Part shown: positions 1 to 6,029 of the stretch, piece after piece
How positions within the stretch are numbered: position 1 is the first letter of the stretch
Layout of the letters: the number at the start of each line of letters is the position of its first letter
Source: Bacteroidales bacterium
GTDB taxonomy: Bacteria > Bacteroidota > Bacteroidia > Bacteroidales > UBA12077
Direction: 5' to 3'
DNA length: 8,952 nt
Assembly: GCA_030600625.1 (NCBI GenBank)
Contig: JAUVLS010000035.1
Coordinates: 1 to 8,952 of the forward strand
Translations under genes and position numbers: made by a program
The notes under the pieces: model-generated
What the model was told of the DNA's origin: nothing
Database searches by the model: none
Seen by the model: only the letters and a program-made list of their open reading frames with translations

Positions 1-253
1 TTAAGGCTTCAGCAGTTGCAACATAAGCGTATTCTCCCTCTTCAGCCATTCCAACCCGCTGACGTCGTTTTAATTCTCCTTTTAAATTAGGACGTTCTAA
101 AATTCCGGTTAAACCAGAACGAAAGCCTAAATCTTTTCTTAATTGTTCAAAACCAATTCCTGATTTTCCAGTATAAAGCGAATTATTTACTTCTTCAATA
201 TTTTTACCAATAGTGGAATAAATTCCCATTCCTGTTATTACCACTCTATTCAT
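1..253 (-). CDS. Beta-ketoacyl-ACP synthase (FabB/FabF-type), N-terminal part only
   Basis: Partial gene: 84 codons from the ATG at 251-253 down to the window edge, with no stop. The translation begins MNRVVITGMGIYSTIG, the typical N-terminal strand and turn of FabB/FabF-family condensing enzymes. It continues with a GKSGI segment and an R/K-rich stretch before VGMAEEGEYAYVATAEAL, which matches the thiolase-fold N-terminal half. The catalytic Cys and the two His lie beyond the window, so activity, and whether this is a true KS or a chain-length-factor-like partner, cannot be judged. It is downstream of the ketoreductase and ammonia-lyase on the same strand. That order fits the elongating ketosynthase of aryl polyene or flexirubin-type pigment clusters. 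A role in ordinary fatty-acid synthesis is less likely given the lyase, but not excluded. Confidence 0.88.
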   Translation of the reverse strand, partial: MNRVVITGMGIYSTIGKNIEEVNNSLYTGKSGIGFEQLRKDLGFRSGLTGILERPNLKGELKRRQRVGMAEEGEYAYVATAEAL

Positions 254-380
254 AGGTCTGTGTAAGATAATTAAATGACTAAAATACTTATGAATGCCTA
301 AAATACTTACTAAACATTTTAGTCATTTTAGCTCATTTTTAATTTTTTAATTTAATTTATTTTAGTTCATTTTTAATTTG
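254..380. repeat. A/T-rich spacer with direct and inverted repeats between the ketoreductase and ketosynthase genes
   Basis: This 127-base gap contains several related short repeats. A 16-base unit (atgactaaaatactta, 275-290) recurs at 294-309 with one mismatch, 19 bases apart. The 13-base aaatgactaaaat at 273-285 has a perfect inverted copy at 316-328, leaving a 30-base loop. A 21-base unit at 325-345 recurs at 359-379 with one mismatch, ending just before the ketoreductase stop codon. The shared core is actaaaat/attttagt. The region is transcribed leftward if the operon is continuous, so the inverted pair could form an A/U-rich hairpin in the mRNA. I see no Bacteroidota -7 motif here on the minus strand. 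The function is unknown. Confidence 0.6.
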
Positions 381-1109
381 TTACGTATAAAGTCCTCCGT
401 TAATGGAAATTACCTCACCTGTTACATACGATGCTTTGGGTGAAGCAAGGAACGAAACAACATTAGCTACTTCCTCAGCCTTCCCAAATCTTCTTATTGG
501 AATTAAACGCATTAATTCTTTTTCTTCAAGCTCTTTAGTCATATCTGTTTTAATAAAACCAGGTGCAACACAATTAACCGTTATATTTTTCTTTGCAACT
601 TCCTGAGCTAAAGCTTTGCTTGCTGCAATAACACCACCTTTTGCAGCAGAATAATTTGTTTGTCCCGGCAATCCTTTAATACCCGATAAGGAGACTACGT
701 TAACAATTCTTCCATATTTGTTAACAATCATATCTTGTACTAAATGTTTTGTAATGTAATAAAAACTATTAAGATTTGTGTTTAAAACATCTTTCCAGTC
801 TTCATCTTTCATCCACATAATTAAAGCATCTTTTCTGATACCTGCATTATTTACTAATACCTCAATTACAGAATCAGGATTTTTTTCTTTCCAGTTATCT
901 AAAGAAGTTTTAATTTCTTCAGGATTAGAAACATCAAATTGCATTAACTCGCCTGAACCGTCATTGTTTTTTATTTGATTTAAAGTATCTTCAGCTTCCT
1001 CAGTATTACTCCTGTAATTTATTAAAACATGATATCCTTGTTTAGCAATTTCTAAACAAATTGCCTTTCCTATTCCTCTTGAGCCTCCTGTAACTAATGC
1101 AAACTTCAT
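381..1109 (-). CDS. 3-oxoacyl-ACP reductase, FabG-type short-chain dehydrogenase
   Basis: A 242-residue classical short-chain dehydrogenase that would reduce a beta-ketoacyl-ACP to the beta-hydroxyacyl-ACP with NADPH in the cytosol. The nucleotide-binding motif TGGSRGIG is at residues 7-14, NNAG at 87-90, and the catalytic tetrad Asn112, Ser140, Tyr153, Lys157 is complete (YSAAK at 153-157). The C-terminus carries the FabG-like APGFIKTDM, SYVTGEV and INGG segments, and the length is normal for FabG. Its ATG overlaps the last base of the upstream lyase stop codon (TAATG), which points to translational coupling. Next to an ammonia-lyase and a ketosynthase, the likely job is the ketoreduction step of polyene chain building rather than housekeeping lipid synthesis. 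That specialisation is inferred from context; the enzyme family is clear. Confidence 0.93.
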   Translation of the reverse strand: MKFALVTGGSRGIGKAICLEIAKQGYHVLINYRSNTEEAEDTLNQIKNNDGSGELMQFDVSNPEEIKTSLDNWKEKNPDSVIEVLVNNAGIRKDALIMWMKDEDWKDVLNTNLNSFYYITKHLVQDMIVNKYGRIVNVVSLSGIKGLPGQTNYSAAKGGVIAASKALAQEVAKKNITVNCVAPGFIKTDMTKELEEKELMRLIPIRRFGKAEEVANVVSFLASPKASYVTGEVISINGGLYT

Positions 1110-2650
1110 TATTTAATACGGTTTGGTTGTTTTTTAATTAAATATTGTTTGATGTTTTCAATATGCGGATATATTGGTGCATCTTCAACAAACTTTGGAA
1201 CAATTGATCTCATCTCTTCATACAATTCTTTAGCTGAATCGGAAAGCTTGTCTTTGAAATTCATGAAATCAATAATCTGCAACAGACTTATGAATTTAAT
1301 TGCTAAAACTTCAAATGTATTTTCTACTACTTTTTTAGTTATTAATGCTGCATTTGTTCCCATGCTAACAATATCCTGGTTATCTCCATTGTTAGGGATG
1401 CTATGAACATACATTGGATTCGATAAAGTTTGGTTTTCGGCAGTAGTAGATGTTGCAGTAAACTGAGCAGCCTGCATTCCTAAGTTAAGACCTAAAGTAC
1501 CTAAATTAGCAAAAGGAGGAAATTTTTCGTTCAATTTATTATTGTAAAGATAATTCAGTTGTCTTTCAATAAGCATCGTCATTTTTGTAATAACGATTTT
1601 CATTTTATCCATTTCCAAAGAAACATAATCACCATGGAAATTACCTCCATGAAAAACATCAAAGTTTTCTTTATCTATAATTGGATTATCATTAACTGAA
1701 TTTACTTCATTCACAAGTACTTTTTCTGCGTTTTTCAATGTTTCGTAAACAGGGCCTAACACTTGTGGAACACAACGGAGCGAATAATATTCCTGAACCT
1801 TATCTTTAATAATCCCAACTTCGACATTATTATTATATAAATGGTCTGAACGCTTTTTTATTAATTTACTTGACTGAACCATTTTGCGCATTTCTGCTGC
1901 AATAAGGTTTTGCCCTTCGTGAAGTTTTACCTGGTTAAGTTCTTTAGAGAAATGATCGTCATAAGATTCTACTACTTCGTTGATTATACTAGCTGAAATA
2001 ACAGCCCAATTAAGAAGGTTTTTAGAGTGAATTAAATTAATTATTCCGATACCAGTCATACAAGAGGTTCCATTAATTAATGCAAGTCCTTCGCGTAAAT
2101 GAACTTTTAAGGGAACAAGCTTGTTTTCTTCAAAAACTTCTTTTGCAGGACGGAATTCACCATTAAAACAAATTTCACCTTCACCGATTAAATTTAAAGC
2201 CAGATGTGATAACTGAACTAAATCGCCACTTGCACCAACACCTCCATGCTCAAATATTTTAGGAAATATGTTTCTGTTGATAAATTCTTTAAGAAGAATT
2301 ACAACTTCTTTATGAACACCTGAATAGCCTTGCATAAGTGTATTTAAACGTGCTATCATTAAGGCTTTTACATAAATGTCAGGGATTGTATTCCCAGAAC
2401 CAGCTGCATGGCTGCGAATAAGATTATATTGTAGCGCTATTTGATCCTCTTCGCTAATTTTATATTGAGCCATAGGACCAAAACATGTGTTTATTCCATA
2501 AATTACTTTGTTCTTAGAAAAATCATCTAAAAATTTAAAATTGTTCTGTACTTTTATTAAAGCTTCTGAGTTTAAATCAACTTTTTCTCCTTCAAAAAGA
2601 ATTTTGTAAAAATCATCAAGATTTAGATTTTCACCCCCTATAATTATCAT
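1109..2650 (-). CDS. Aromatic amino-acid ammonia-lyase, probably tyrosine ammonia-lyase
   Basis: A 513-residue member of the HAL/PAL/TAL lyase family. It would remove ammonia from an aromatic amino acid using the self-made MIO cofactor. The MIO tripeptide Ala140-Ser141-Gly142 sits in GGVGASGDL. The loop Tyr is Tyr51 in YGINT. Other family motifs are LINGTS (191-196), a QEYYSLR segment (286-292), NDNP (320-323) and STTAENQ (401-407). From memory the whole sequence strongly resembles the tyrosine-specific lyase of Flavobacterium johnsoniae, including the NLIRSH stretch that carries the selectivity residues (here Ser80-His81). This SH pair also occurs in histidine ammonia-lyases, so tyrosine preference rests on overall resemblance and context. 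It heads the minus-strand operon and overlaps the ketoreductase start by one base. The probable role is making 4-coumarate as the aryl starter of a polyene pigment. No hut genes are nearby. Cys56 replaces the usual Gly in the TGFG segment. Confidence 0.9.
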   Translation of the reverse strand: MIIIGGENLNLDDFYKILFEGEKVDLNSEALIKVQNNFKFLDDFSKNKVIYGINTCFGPMAQYKISEEDQIALQYNLIRSHAAGSGNTIPDIYVKALMIARLNTLMQGYSGVHKEVVILLKEFINRNIFPKIFEHGGVGASGDLVQLSHLALNLIGEGEICFNGEFRPAKEVFEENKLVPLKVHLREGLALINGTSCMTGIGIINLIHSKNLLNWAVISASIINEVVESYDDHFSKELNQVKLHEGQNLIAAEMRKMVQSSKLIKKRSDHLYNNNVEVGIIKDKVQEYYSLRCVPQVLGPVYETLKNAEKVLVNEVNSVNDNPIIDKENFDVFHGGNFHGDYVSLEMDKMKIVITKMTMLIERQLNYLYNNKLNEKFPPFANLGTLGLNLGMQAAQFTATSTTAENQTLSNPMYVHSIPNNGDNQDIVSMGTNAALITKKVVENTFEVLAIKFISLLQIIDFMNFKDKLSDSAKELYEEMRSIVPKFVEDAPIYPHIENIKQYLIKKQPNRIK

Positions 2651-2723
2651 CTCTATTTTTGGTTATAAGTTAAAGTGGTTAATTATTTAAACCGTTTAGT
2701 TTTTTGTCGTTTTTTTAAGTATG

Positions 2724-2731
2724 CAAATTTA
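2724..2731 (-). promoter_or_regulatory. Weak -7 element candidate for the ammonia-lyase operon
   Basis: Read on the minus strand, these bases are TAAATTTG, a full match to the Bacteroidota -7 consensus TAnnTTTG. They lie about 75 bases upstream of the lyase ATG. No TTG/TTTG is found at the expected 19-21 base distance upstream; the nearest is about 28 bases away. The call therefore rests on the -7 box alone, and in A/T-rich DNA such a match can arise by chance. Confidence 0.25.
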
Positions 2732-2824
2732 ATAAATACTTTTAATAATCCTTAGATTCCAAGATGTTTTAAGTAAATATTTTTATCAAATAACAATAAG
2801 ATTCCATGAAAGGAGTTGAACATT

Positions 2825-2872
2825 ATGTCAAAAATTCGCACAAACTTATATAAAGCCTATACACTTGGGTAA
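2825..2872 (+). CDS. Possible 15-codon leader ORF with a strong Shine-Dalgarno
   Basis: A short ORF, MSKIRTNLYKAYTLG, starts at ATG 2825 and ends with TAA at 2870-2872. It is preceded by AAAGGAG at 2809-2815 with a 9-base spacer, the only near-consensus Shine-Dalgarno I noticed in a window whose real genes mostly lack one. It lies upstream of the best promoter candidate for the plus-strand operon, so it would need another promoter to be transcribed. It may be chance; no function is proposed. Confidence 0.2.
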   Translation: MSKIRTNLYKAYTLG

Positions 2873-2907
2873 GTAGTATAATTCCCGTATTGTTTATAAG
2901 AATTAAT

Positions 2908-2938
2908 TTTGGCAATAATTTAATTTGAATTATTTTTG
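2908..2938 (+). promoter_or_regulatory. Candidate Bacteroidota-type promoter for the plus-strand operon
   Basis: TTTG at 2908-2911, a 19-base spacer, then TATTTTTG at 2931-2938 match the Bacteroidota primary sigma consensus (TTTG at -33, TAnnTTTG at -7). The start of transcription would be near 2945, giving a leader of about 100 bases before the first ATG at 3047. A 7-base inverted repeat (aataatt 2914-2920 and aattatt 2928-2934) lies across the spacer and -7 box and could be an operator half-site pair, though it is low complexity. Confidence 0.45.
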
Positions 2939-3046
2939 TAAACCAAAAATTTGACTTTAAAATTTTACATCACTGGTAAAATCCTAATAGATTTTTTAAG
3001 ATTGATTCGAAATGGAAGTCTGAATTCTATAAGAAAAATGAATTGA

Positions 3047-3547
3047 ATGAAAGAAAAAGATGCTTACATAGATTATGAACCTCAGCAACTTATAATGTAT
3101 GTTGAAAAAGAAGACGGTACTTTCGGTCCGATTCAGACAGGTTCGTATATAACCAAAAATTATCTTGATGATTTTTGGGAGAAAATGTTGAAACTTAAAA
3201 ATTCATTACTCGAGCAGCTTAAGAAAAATGAGATTACGCCTATATATTTTTATAAGCTTATTCATGATTTTAATGATGTTGAATTAGCTCGAAGAACAGG
3301 AATTCCTGTTTTTAAAGTAAAACGTCATCAAAAAGTTAAATCATTCAGGAAAATAAAGCTATCAGATTTGCATAAGTATGCTTATGCTTTTGATGTTCCT
3401 GTTTCTAATTTGTTTCAGGCAATTGTGGTTGAAGATAATGAAAATAAAGCCGAAACTGATGTCTCAAAACAACCAATTATAGTGAAACAAACAAGAACAG
3501 AAAATCCATTCGTAGTTATTACAAAAATTGAAGTAAATAAGAAATGA
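3047..3547 (+). CDS. Small protein with helix-turn-helix-like segment, first gene of the plus operon
   Basis: A 166-residue protein that I cannot assign to a named family. Residues about 78-124 read like a compact DNA-binding helix-turn-helix of the Xre/phage-repressor sort: VELARRTGI followed by a turn, then a basic KVKRHQKVKSFRKI stretch, then LSDLHKYAYAFDVPVSNLF, which resembles the final helices of such domains. The N-terminal 75 residues (with GTFGPIQTGSY at 24-34 and a charged helix around 45-60) and the tail after 130 are unrecognised. No signal peptide or membrane segment is seen. An in-frame TGA at 3044-3046 immediately precedes the ATG, which fixes the start. Its stop overlaps the next gene by four bases (ATGA), so it is probably translationally coupled to the BtrH-like acyltransferase. 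It may be a cluster regulator, or a structural partner that reuses a helix-turn-helix fold; the sequence does not decide. Confidence 0.75.
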   Translation: MKEKDAYIDYEPQQLIMYVEKEDGTFGPIQTGSYITKNYLDDFWEKMLKLKNSLLEQLKKNEITPIYFYKLIHDFNDVELARRTGIPVFKVKRHQKVKSFRKIKLSDLHKYAYAFDVPVSNLFQAIVVEDNENKAETDVSKQPIIVKQTRTENPFVVITKIEVNKK

Positions 3548-4557
3548 TAATAGAATCTTTTAAACACAATATGGCAGCTCATTGTGAGTCTGGTACATTA
3601 ACAACATTATTAAAACATAAAGGTCTGGAAATTACTGAACCAATGATTTTTGGTTTAGGTAGTGGTTTGTATTTCGGTTATTTAAGCAGGACTCCTAATT
3701 TAAGTTTTCCGATGTTTATTTTAAGAACAAAACCAGGAAAATTAAGAAAGAAGATTGCAAAAAGAACAGATATTAAATTTAAAACACAACGTTTTAAAGA
3801 TAAGGATAAGGCTGAACAAGAATTGGACAGATTAATTGGAATAGGAATTCCGGTTGCTTGCCAGGTTGATTTCTACTATATGGATTATATTCCGCAATGG
3901 GAGAGAGTGCATGCTAATATCCACTTTATTACAATTGTTGGTAAAGAAGGAGATGAATATCTTATAAGCGATAGTTATTATCCAAAATTAGCTCGTATTC
4001 ATAAAGATAAGCTGAGAAAAGCCCGTTTTGCGGGTGGATATTTAGCTCCAAAAGGGTTTATGTATTACATTGAATCAGTTCCTGAAAAAATTGACTATAA
4101 AAAATTAGTTCCGGTTGCTATTAAAAATACAATTAATAATATGATTGGAGTTCAACCTCCGTTCATAGGTGTAAGAGGAATACGAACTTTTGCAAAAAAA
4201 CTTCAGGGATGGCCAAAGTTAACCAGAGATATTGATCATTTGTCACATGAAGTGATGAAAATTAATATTTTTCTCGAAGATCAGGGAACAGGCGGAGGCG
4301 GATTCAGGTTTTTGTATGCAACATTTCTTCGTCAGGCTTCTGAGATTCTTAATAATAATGAATTAGACGATATGTCAAAAAAGATGATGGAAATAGGAGA
4401 TGGTTGGAGAAATATTTCTTACTTTGCAGCCAAGATTGGAAAGAATAGAGATCTTGGGCCTGAAAAACTTCAGGAACTGGGTAAGATGATAAATGAAAGA
4501 GCTGATGCTGAAGAGGTTTTTTATAATGAATTAAAAACAGTAGTTGGTAATATTTAA
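3544..4557 (+). CDS. BtrH-like acyltransferase (cysteine-protease-like fold)
   Basis: A 337-residue protein with the features of the BtrH N-terminal domain family followed by its usual C-terminal extension (DUF4872-like). The likely nucleophile is Cys14 in HCESGT near the N-terminus. The probable His is His127 (or His123) in HANIHFITIVG, and Asp143 in ISDSYY completes a Cys-His-Asp arrangement. The C-terminal half has a Gly-rich QGTGGGGFRFLYATFLRQA stretch (247-265) and GWRN (287-290). In butirosin biosynthesis BtrH transfers an acyl group from the carrier protein BtrI to an amine of the aminoglycoside. By analogy this enzyme would move an acyl chain from a carrier protein to an amine or hydroxyl acceptor. 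The gene overlaps the upstream gene by ATGA and is followed 13 bases later by an acyl carrier protein, matching that role. The substrate and acceptor are unknown. No signal peptide is seen, so it is probably cytosolic. Confidence 0.8.
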   Translation: MIIESFKHNMAAHCESGTLTTLLKHKGLEITEPMIFGLGSGLYFGYLSRTPNLSFPMFILRTKPGKLRKKIAKRTDIKFKTQRFKDKDKAEQELDRLIGIGIPVACQVDFYYMDYIPQWERVHANIHFITIVGKEGDEYLISDSYYPKLARIHKDKLRKARFAGGYLAPKGFMYYIESVPEKIDYKKLVPVAIKNTINNMIGVQPPFIGVRGIRTFAKKLQGWPKLTRDIDHLSHEVMKINIFLEDQGTGGGGFRFLYATFLRQASEILNNNELDDMSKKMMEIGDGWRNISYFAAKIGKNRDLGPEKLQELGKMINERADAEEVFYNELKTVVGNI

Positions 4558-4570
4558 TATTTAAGATAGA

Positions 4571-4846
4571 ATGGGAGAAAATATTAGTACTGATCTGAAG
4601 GCGGATATAAAAAAGATGATTGTTGAAACTTTGAATATGCAGGATATTACACCAGAGGATATAGAAGATGATTTACCACTTTTTGGGGGCGATAATACTT
4701 TAGGTCTGGATTCGATAGATGCAATTGAACTTGTTATGGCTATTCAGAGAGATTTTAAAGTACGTATAGATGATCAGAATCTTGCTCGTGAAGTTTTAAA
4801 AGATGTAAATTCAATTGCAGATTTCGTCCAAAGTAAATCTGAGTAA
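4571..4846 (+). CDS. Acyl carrier protein
   Basis: A 91-residue carrier protein with the attachment motif LGLDSIDAIEL; Ser48 would receive the 4'-phosphopantetheine arm. The preceding DDLPLFGG segment and the following helix (VMAIQRDFKVRI) resemble the carrier proteins I associate with aryl polyene and flexirubin clusters. The length is normal for a stand-alone ACP. It lies 13 bases after the BtrH-like acyltransferase and 39 bases before the sulfotransferase. It is therefore a natural acyl donor for the former and possibly the carrier on which the latter acts. It could equally carry the aryl chain built by the divergent lyase/ketoreductase/ketosynthase operon. It differs clearly from the second carrier protein of this operon. 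The apo-to-holo conversion could be done by the AcpS-type enzyme encoded further on. Confidence 0.93.
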   Translation: MGENISTDLKADIKKMIVETLNMQDITPEDIEDDLPLFGGDNTLGLDSIDAIELVMAIQRDFKVRIDDQNLAREVLKDVNSIADFVQSKSE

Positions 4847-4885
4847 TAAGTTCACGGAGTATAATTAATTCCAATTTAAATTAGG

Positions 4886-5974
4886 ATGAAAAGTGCTTAC
4901 CTGACAGCAGGGATGAGACTATCCAGGTTCATAAAACTTATTATGAAAAACGGGATGTCTTTTTATCCAAAATATCTGGTGAGATTTTTATTTCTTTTTC
5001 AAAATGGAATCTGGGCTTCAATATTTCATAGAAAAGAGAAATCGGTTTATGAAGAGAAAATTAAGGATCATAAATTACCTGATGATCCTATCATAATAAT
5101 TGGGCATTGGAGAACCGGAAGCACTTTTTTACATCAATTATTAGCAATAGACCCTAATTTAGTTACTTCAAATGTTTTTCAAGGTTCAATTCCTGACAGT
5201 TTCTTAACATCAAGAAAATCTTATGAACCGATAATGGGACGGGCACTTAGGGGTACAAGGCCTATGGATCAGGTTACTCTAAGTATGGATGAACCATTAG
5301 AAGATGAGTATGCACTTTTTCGTTTAAGTAGTTATTCACCTCTTGAACGTATAATCTTCCCAAAGTCAAATGAATATTTTTTAAACCAGTTTCCAGGATT
5401 TTTGCCTAAAGGTGATAAACTTTCAGAATGGAAAGAGGCTGTAAAATATTTTTATAAGAAACTAACTCTGGAAAATACCAAAACAATTTTGATAAAAAAT
5501 CCGTTTCATTCTTTTCGAATTAATGTTTTAAATGAAATTTTTCCAAAAGCGAGATACATTCACATAATTCGTCATCCGCACAGGGTTGTTCCTTCAACTA
5601 TACGAATGTGGGATATTGTAGGCACACAAAATGCTATGAATAGAAAATGGGTAAAACCGAATATGAAAGACACAAGCGATTTGTTATTAAGAATGTTGAA
5701 AAAAATTGATGTTGATTTAAAAGGATTACCCGAAGACAGATATTACGAAATTAAATTTGAGGATTTAGAAAAAAATCCGGTAAAGGAAATAAAATCAATT
5801 TATAATCATTTTAATGTTCAATTTTCAGAAGAATTTGACAAACAAATTAACGATTTTTTAATTTCTGTAAAAGGATACCAGAAAAACAAATATACAATGC
5901 CGGAAGGCGACAAACTGGAAATCAATAACATCCTGAAATCATGGATGACAGAGAAAGATTATAGTTTGGATTAG
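4886..5974 (+). CDS. PAPS-dependent sulfotransferase (Sulfotransfer_3-like)
   Basis: A 362-residue protein with both PAPS-binding signatures. The 5'-phosphosulfate loop is GHWRTGSTFLHQLL (73-86, with Arg76, Thr77, Gly78, Ser79, Thr80). The 3'-phosphate motif is IIRHPHRVVPST (227-238, with Arg229 and Ser237). A late YYEIKFEDLEKNP segment (286-297) is also typical of the bacterial family. It would transfer a sulfo group from PAPS to a hydroxyl (or amine). Residues about 14-47 are basic and hydrophobic and could lie on the membrane surface, which would suit a lipid-like substrate; I see no clear signal peptide. The start at 4886 gives a normal length; Met10 is a possible alternative. In this operon, between an ACP and a radical SAM enzyme, it may sulfonate an acyl intermediate or the finished product. 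The substrate cannot be inferred from sequence. A run of 11 T follows the stop codon directly. Confidence 0.88.
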   Translation: MKSAYLTAGMRLSRFIKLIMKNGMSFYPKYLVRFLFLFQNGIWASIFHRKEKSVYEEKIKDHKLPDDPIIIIGHWRTGSTFLHQLLAIDPNLVTSNVFQGSIPDSFLTSRKSYEPIMGRALRGTRPMDQVTLSMDEPLEDEYALFRLSSYSPLERIIFPKSNEYFLNQFPGFLPKGDKLSEWKEAVKYFYKKLTLENTKTILIKNPFHSFRINVLNEIFPKARYIHIIRHPHRVVPSTIRMWDIVGTQNAMNRKWVKPNMKDTSDLLLRMLKKIDVDLKGLPEDRYYEIKFEDLEKNPVKEIKSIYNHFNVQFSEEFDKQINDFLISVKGYQKNKYTMPEGDKLEINNILKSWMTEKDYSLD

Positions 5975-5985
5975 TTTTTTTTTTT
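5975..5985 (+). repeat. Homopolymer run of 11 T after the sulfotransferase stop
   Basis: Eleven consecutive T start immediately after the TAG stop and lie in the 55-base gap before the radical SAM gene. No G/C stem precedes them, so they do not make a convincing intrinsic terminator. Such runs are prone to length change. Being intergenic, a change would not shift a reading frame but could alter spacing. Confidence 0.85.
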
Positions 5986-6029
5986 GATATTTTTATCCGT
6001 TCGAATAAGTAGAAAACAAATAACTATAT

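Larger units (their letters stand above)
2651..3046. other. Divergent intergenic region between the two operons
   Basis: These 396 bases separate the starts of the minus-strand lyase operon and the plus-strand nine-gene operon, so they must hold promoters for both unless transcription enters from outside. The sequence is strongly A/T-rich. I see a good plus-strand promoter candidate (2908-2938), a weaker minus-strand -7 candidate (2724-2731), a 7-base inverted repeat over the plus promoter, and a 15-codon ORF with an unusually good Shine-Dalgarno (2825-2872). I see no tRNA, no obvious structured riboswitch and no insertion-sequence end. Confidence 0.75.

Noticed and set aside
254..380. CRISPR array
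   Set aside because: The repeats are short, imperfect, A/T-rich and irregularly spaced, with inverted copies and no unique spacers of constant length.
403..978. Plus-strand ORFs at 403-606 and 778-978
   Set aside because: They lie entirely inside the ketoreductase gene on the other strand, whose motifs are complete; the translations resemble no protein family.
1149..1406. Plus-strand ORF of 85 codons
   Set aside because: Antisense shadow of the ammonia-lyase gene, with no recognisable motif.
1109..2650. Histidine ammonia-lyase of the hut pathway
   Set aside because: The SH pair fits histidine lyases too, but overall resemblance to the flavobacterial tyrosine lyase and the ketoreductase/ketosynthase neighbours favour the aromatic role; no hut genes are present.
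2806..2853. Alternative 15-codon ORF starting at ATG 2806
   Set aside because: It has no ribosome-binding sequence of its own and overlaps the better candidate at 2825 in another frame.
5975..5990. Intrinsic terminator after the sulfotransferase
   Set aside because: The T run has no G/C-rich stem before it, and the next gene follows on the same strand after 55 bases.
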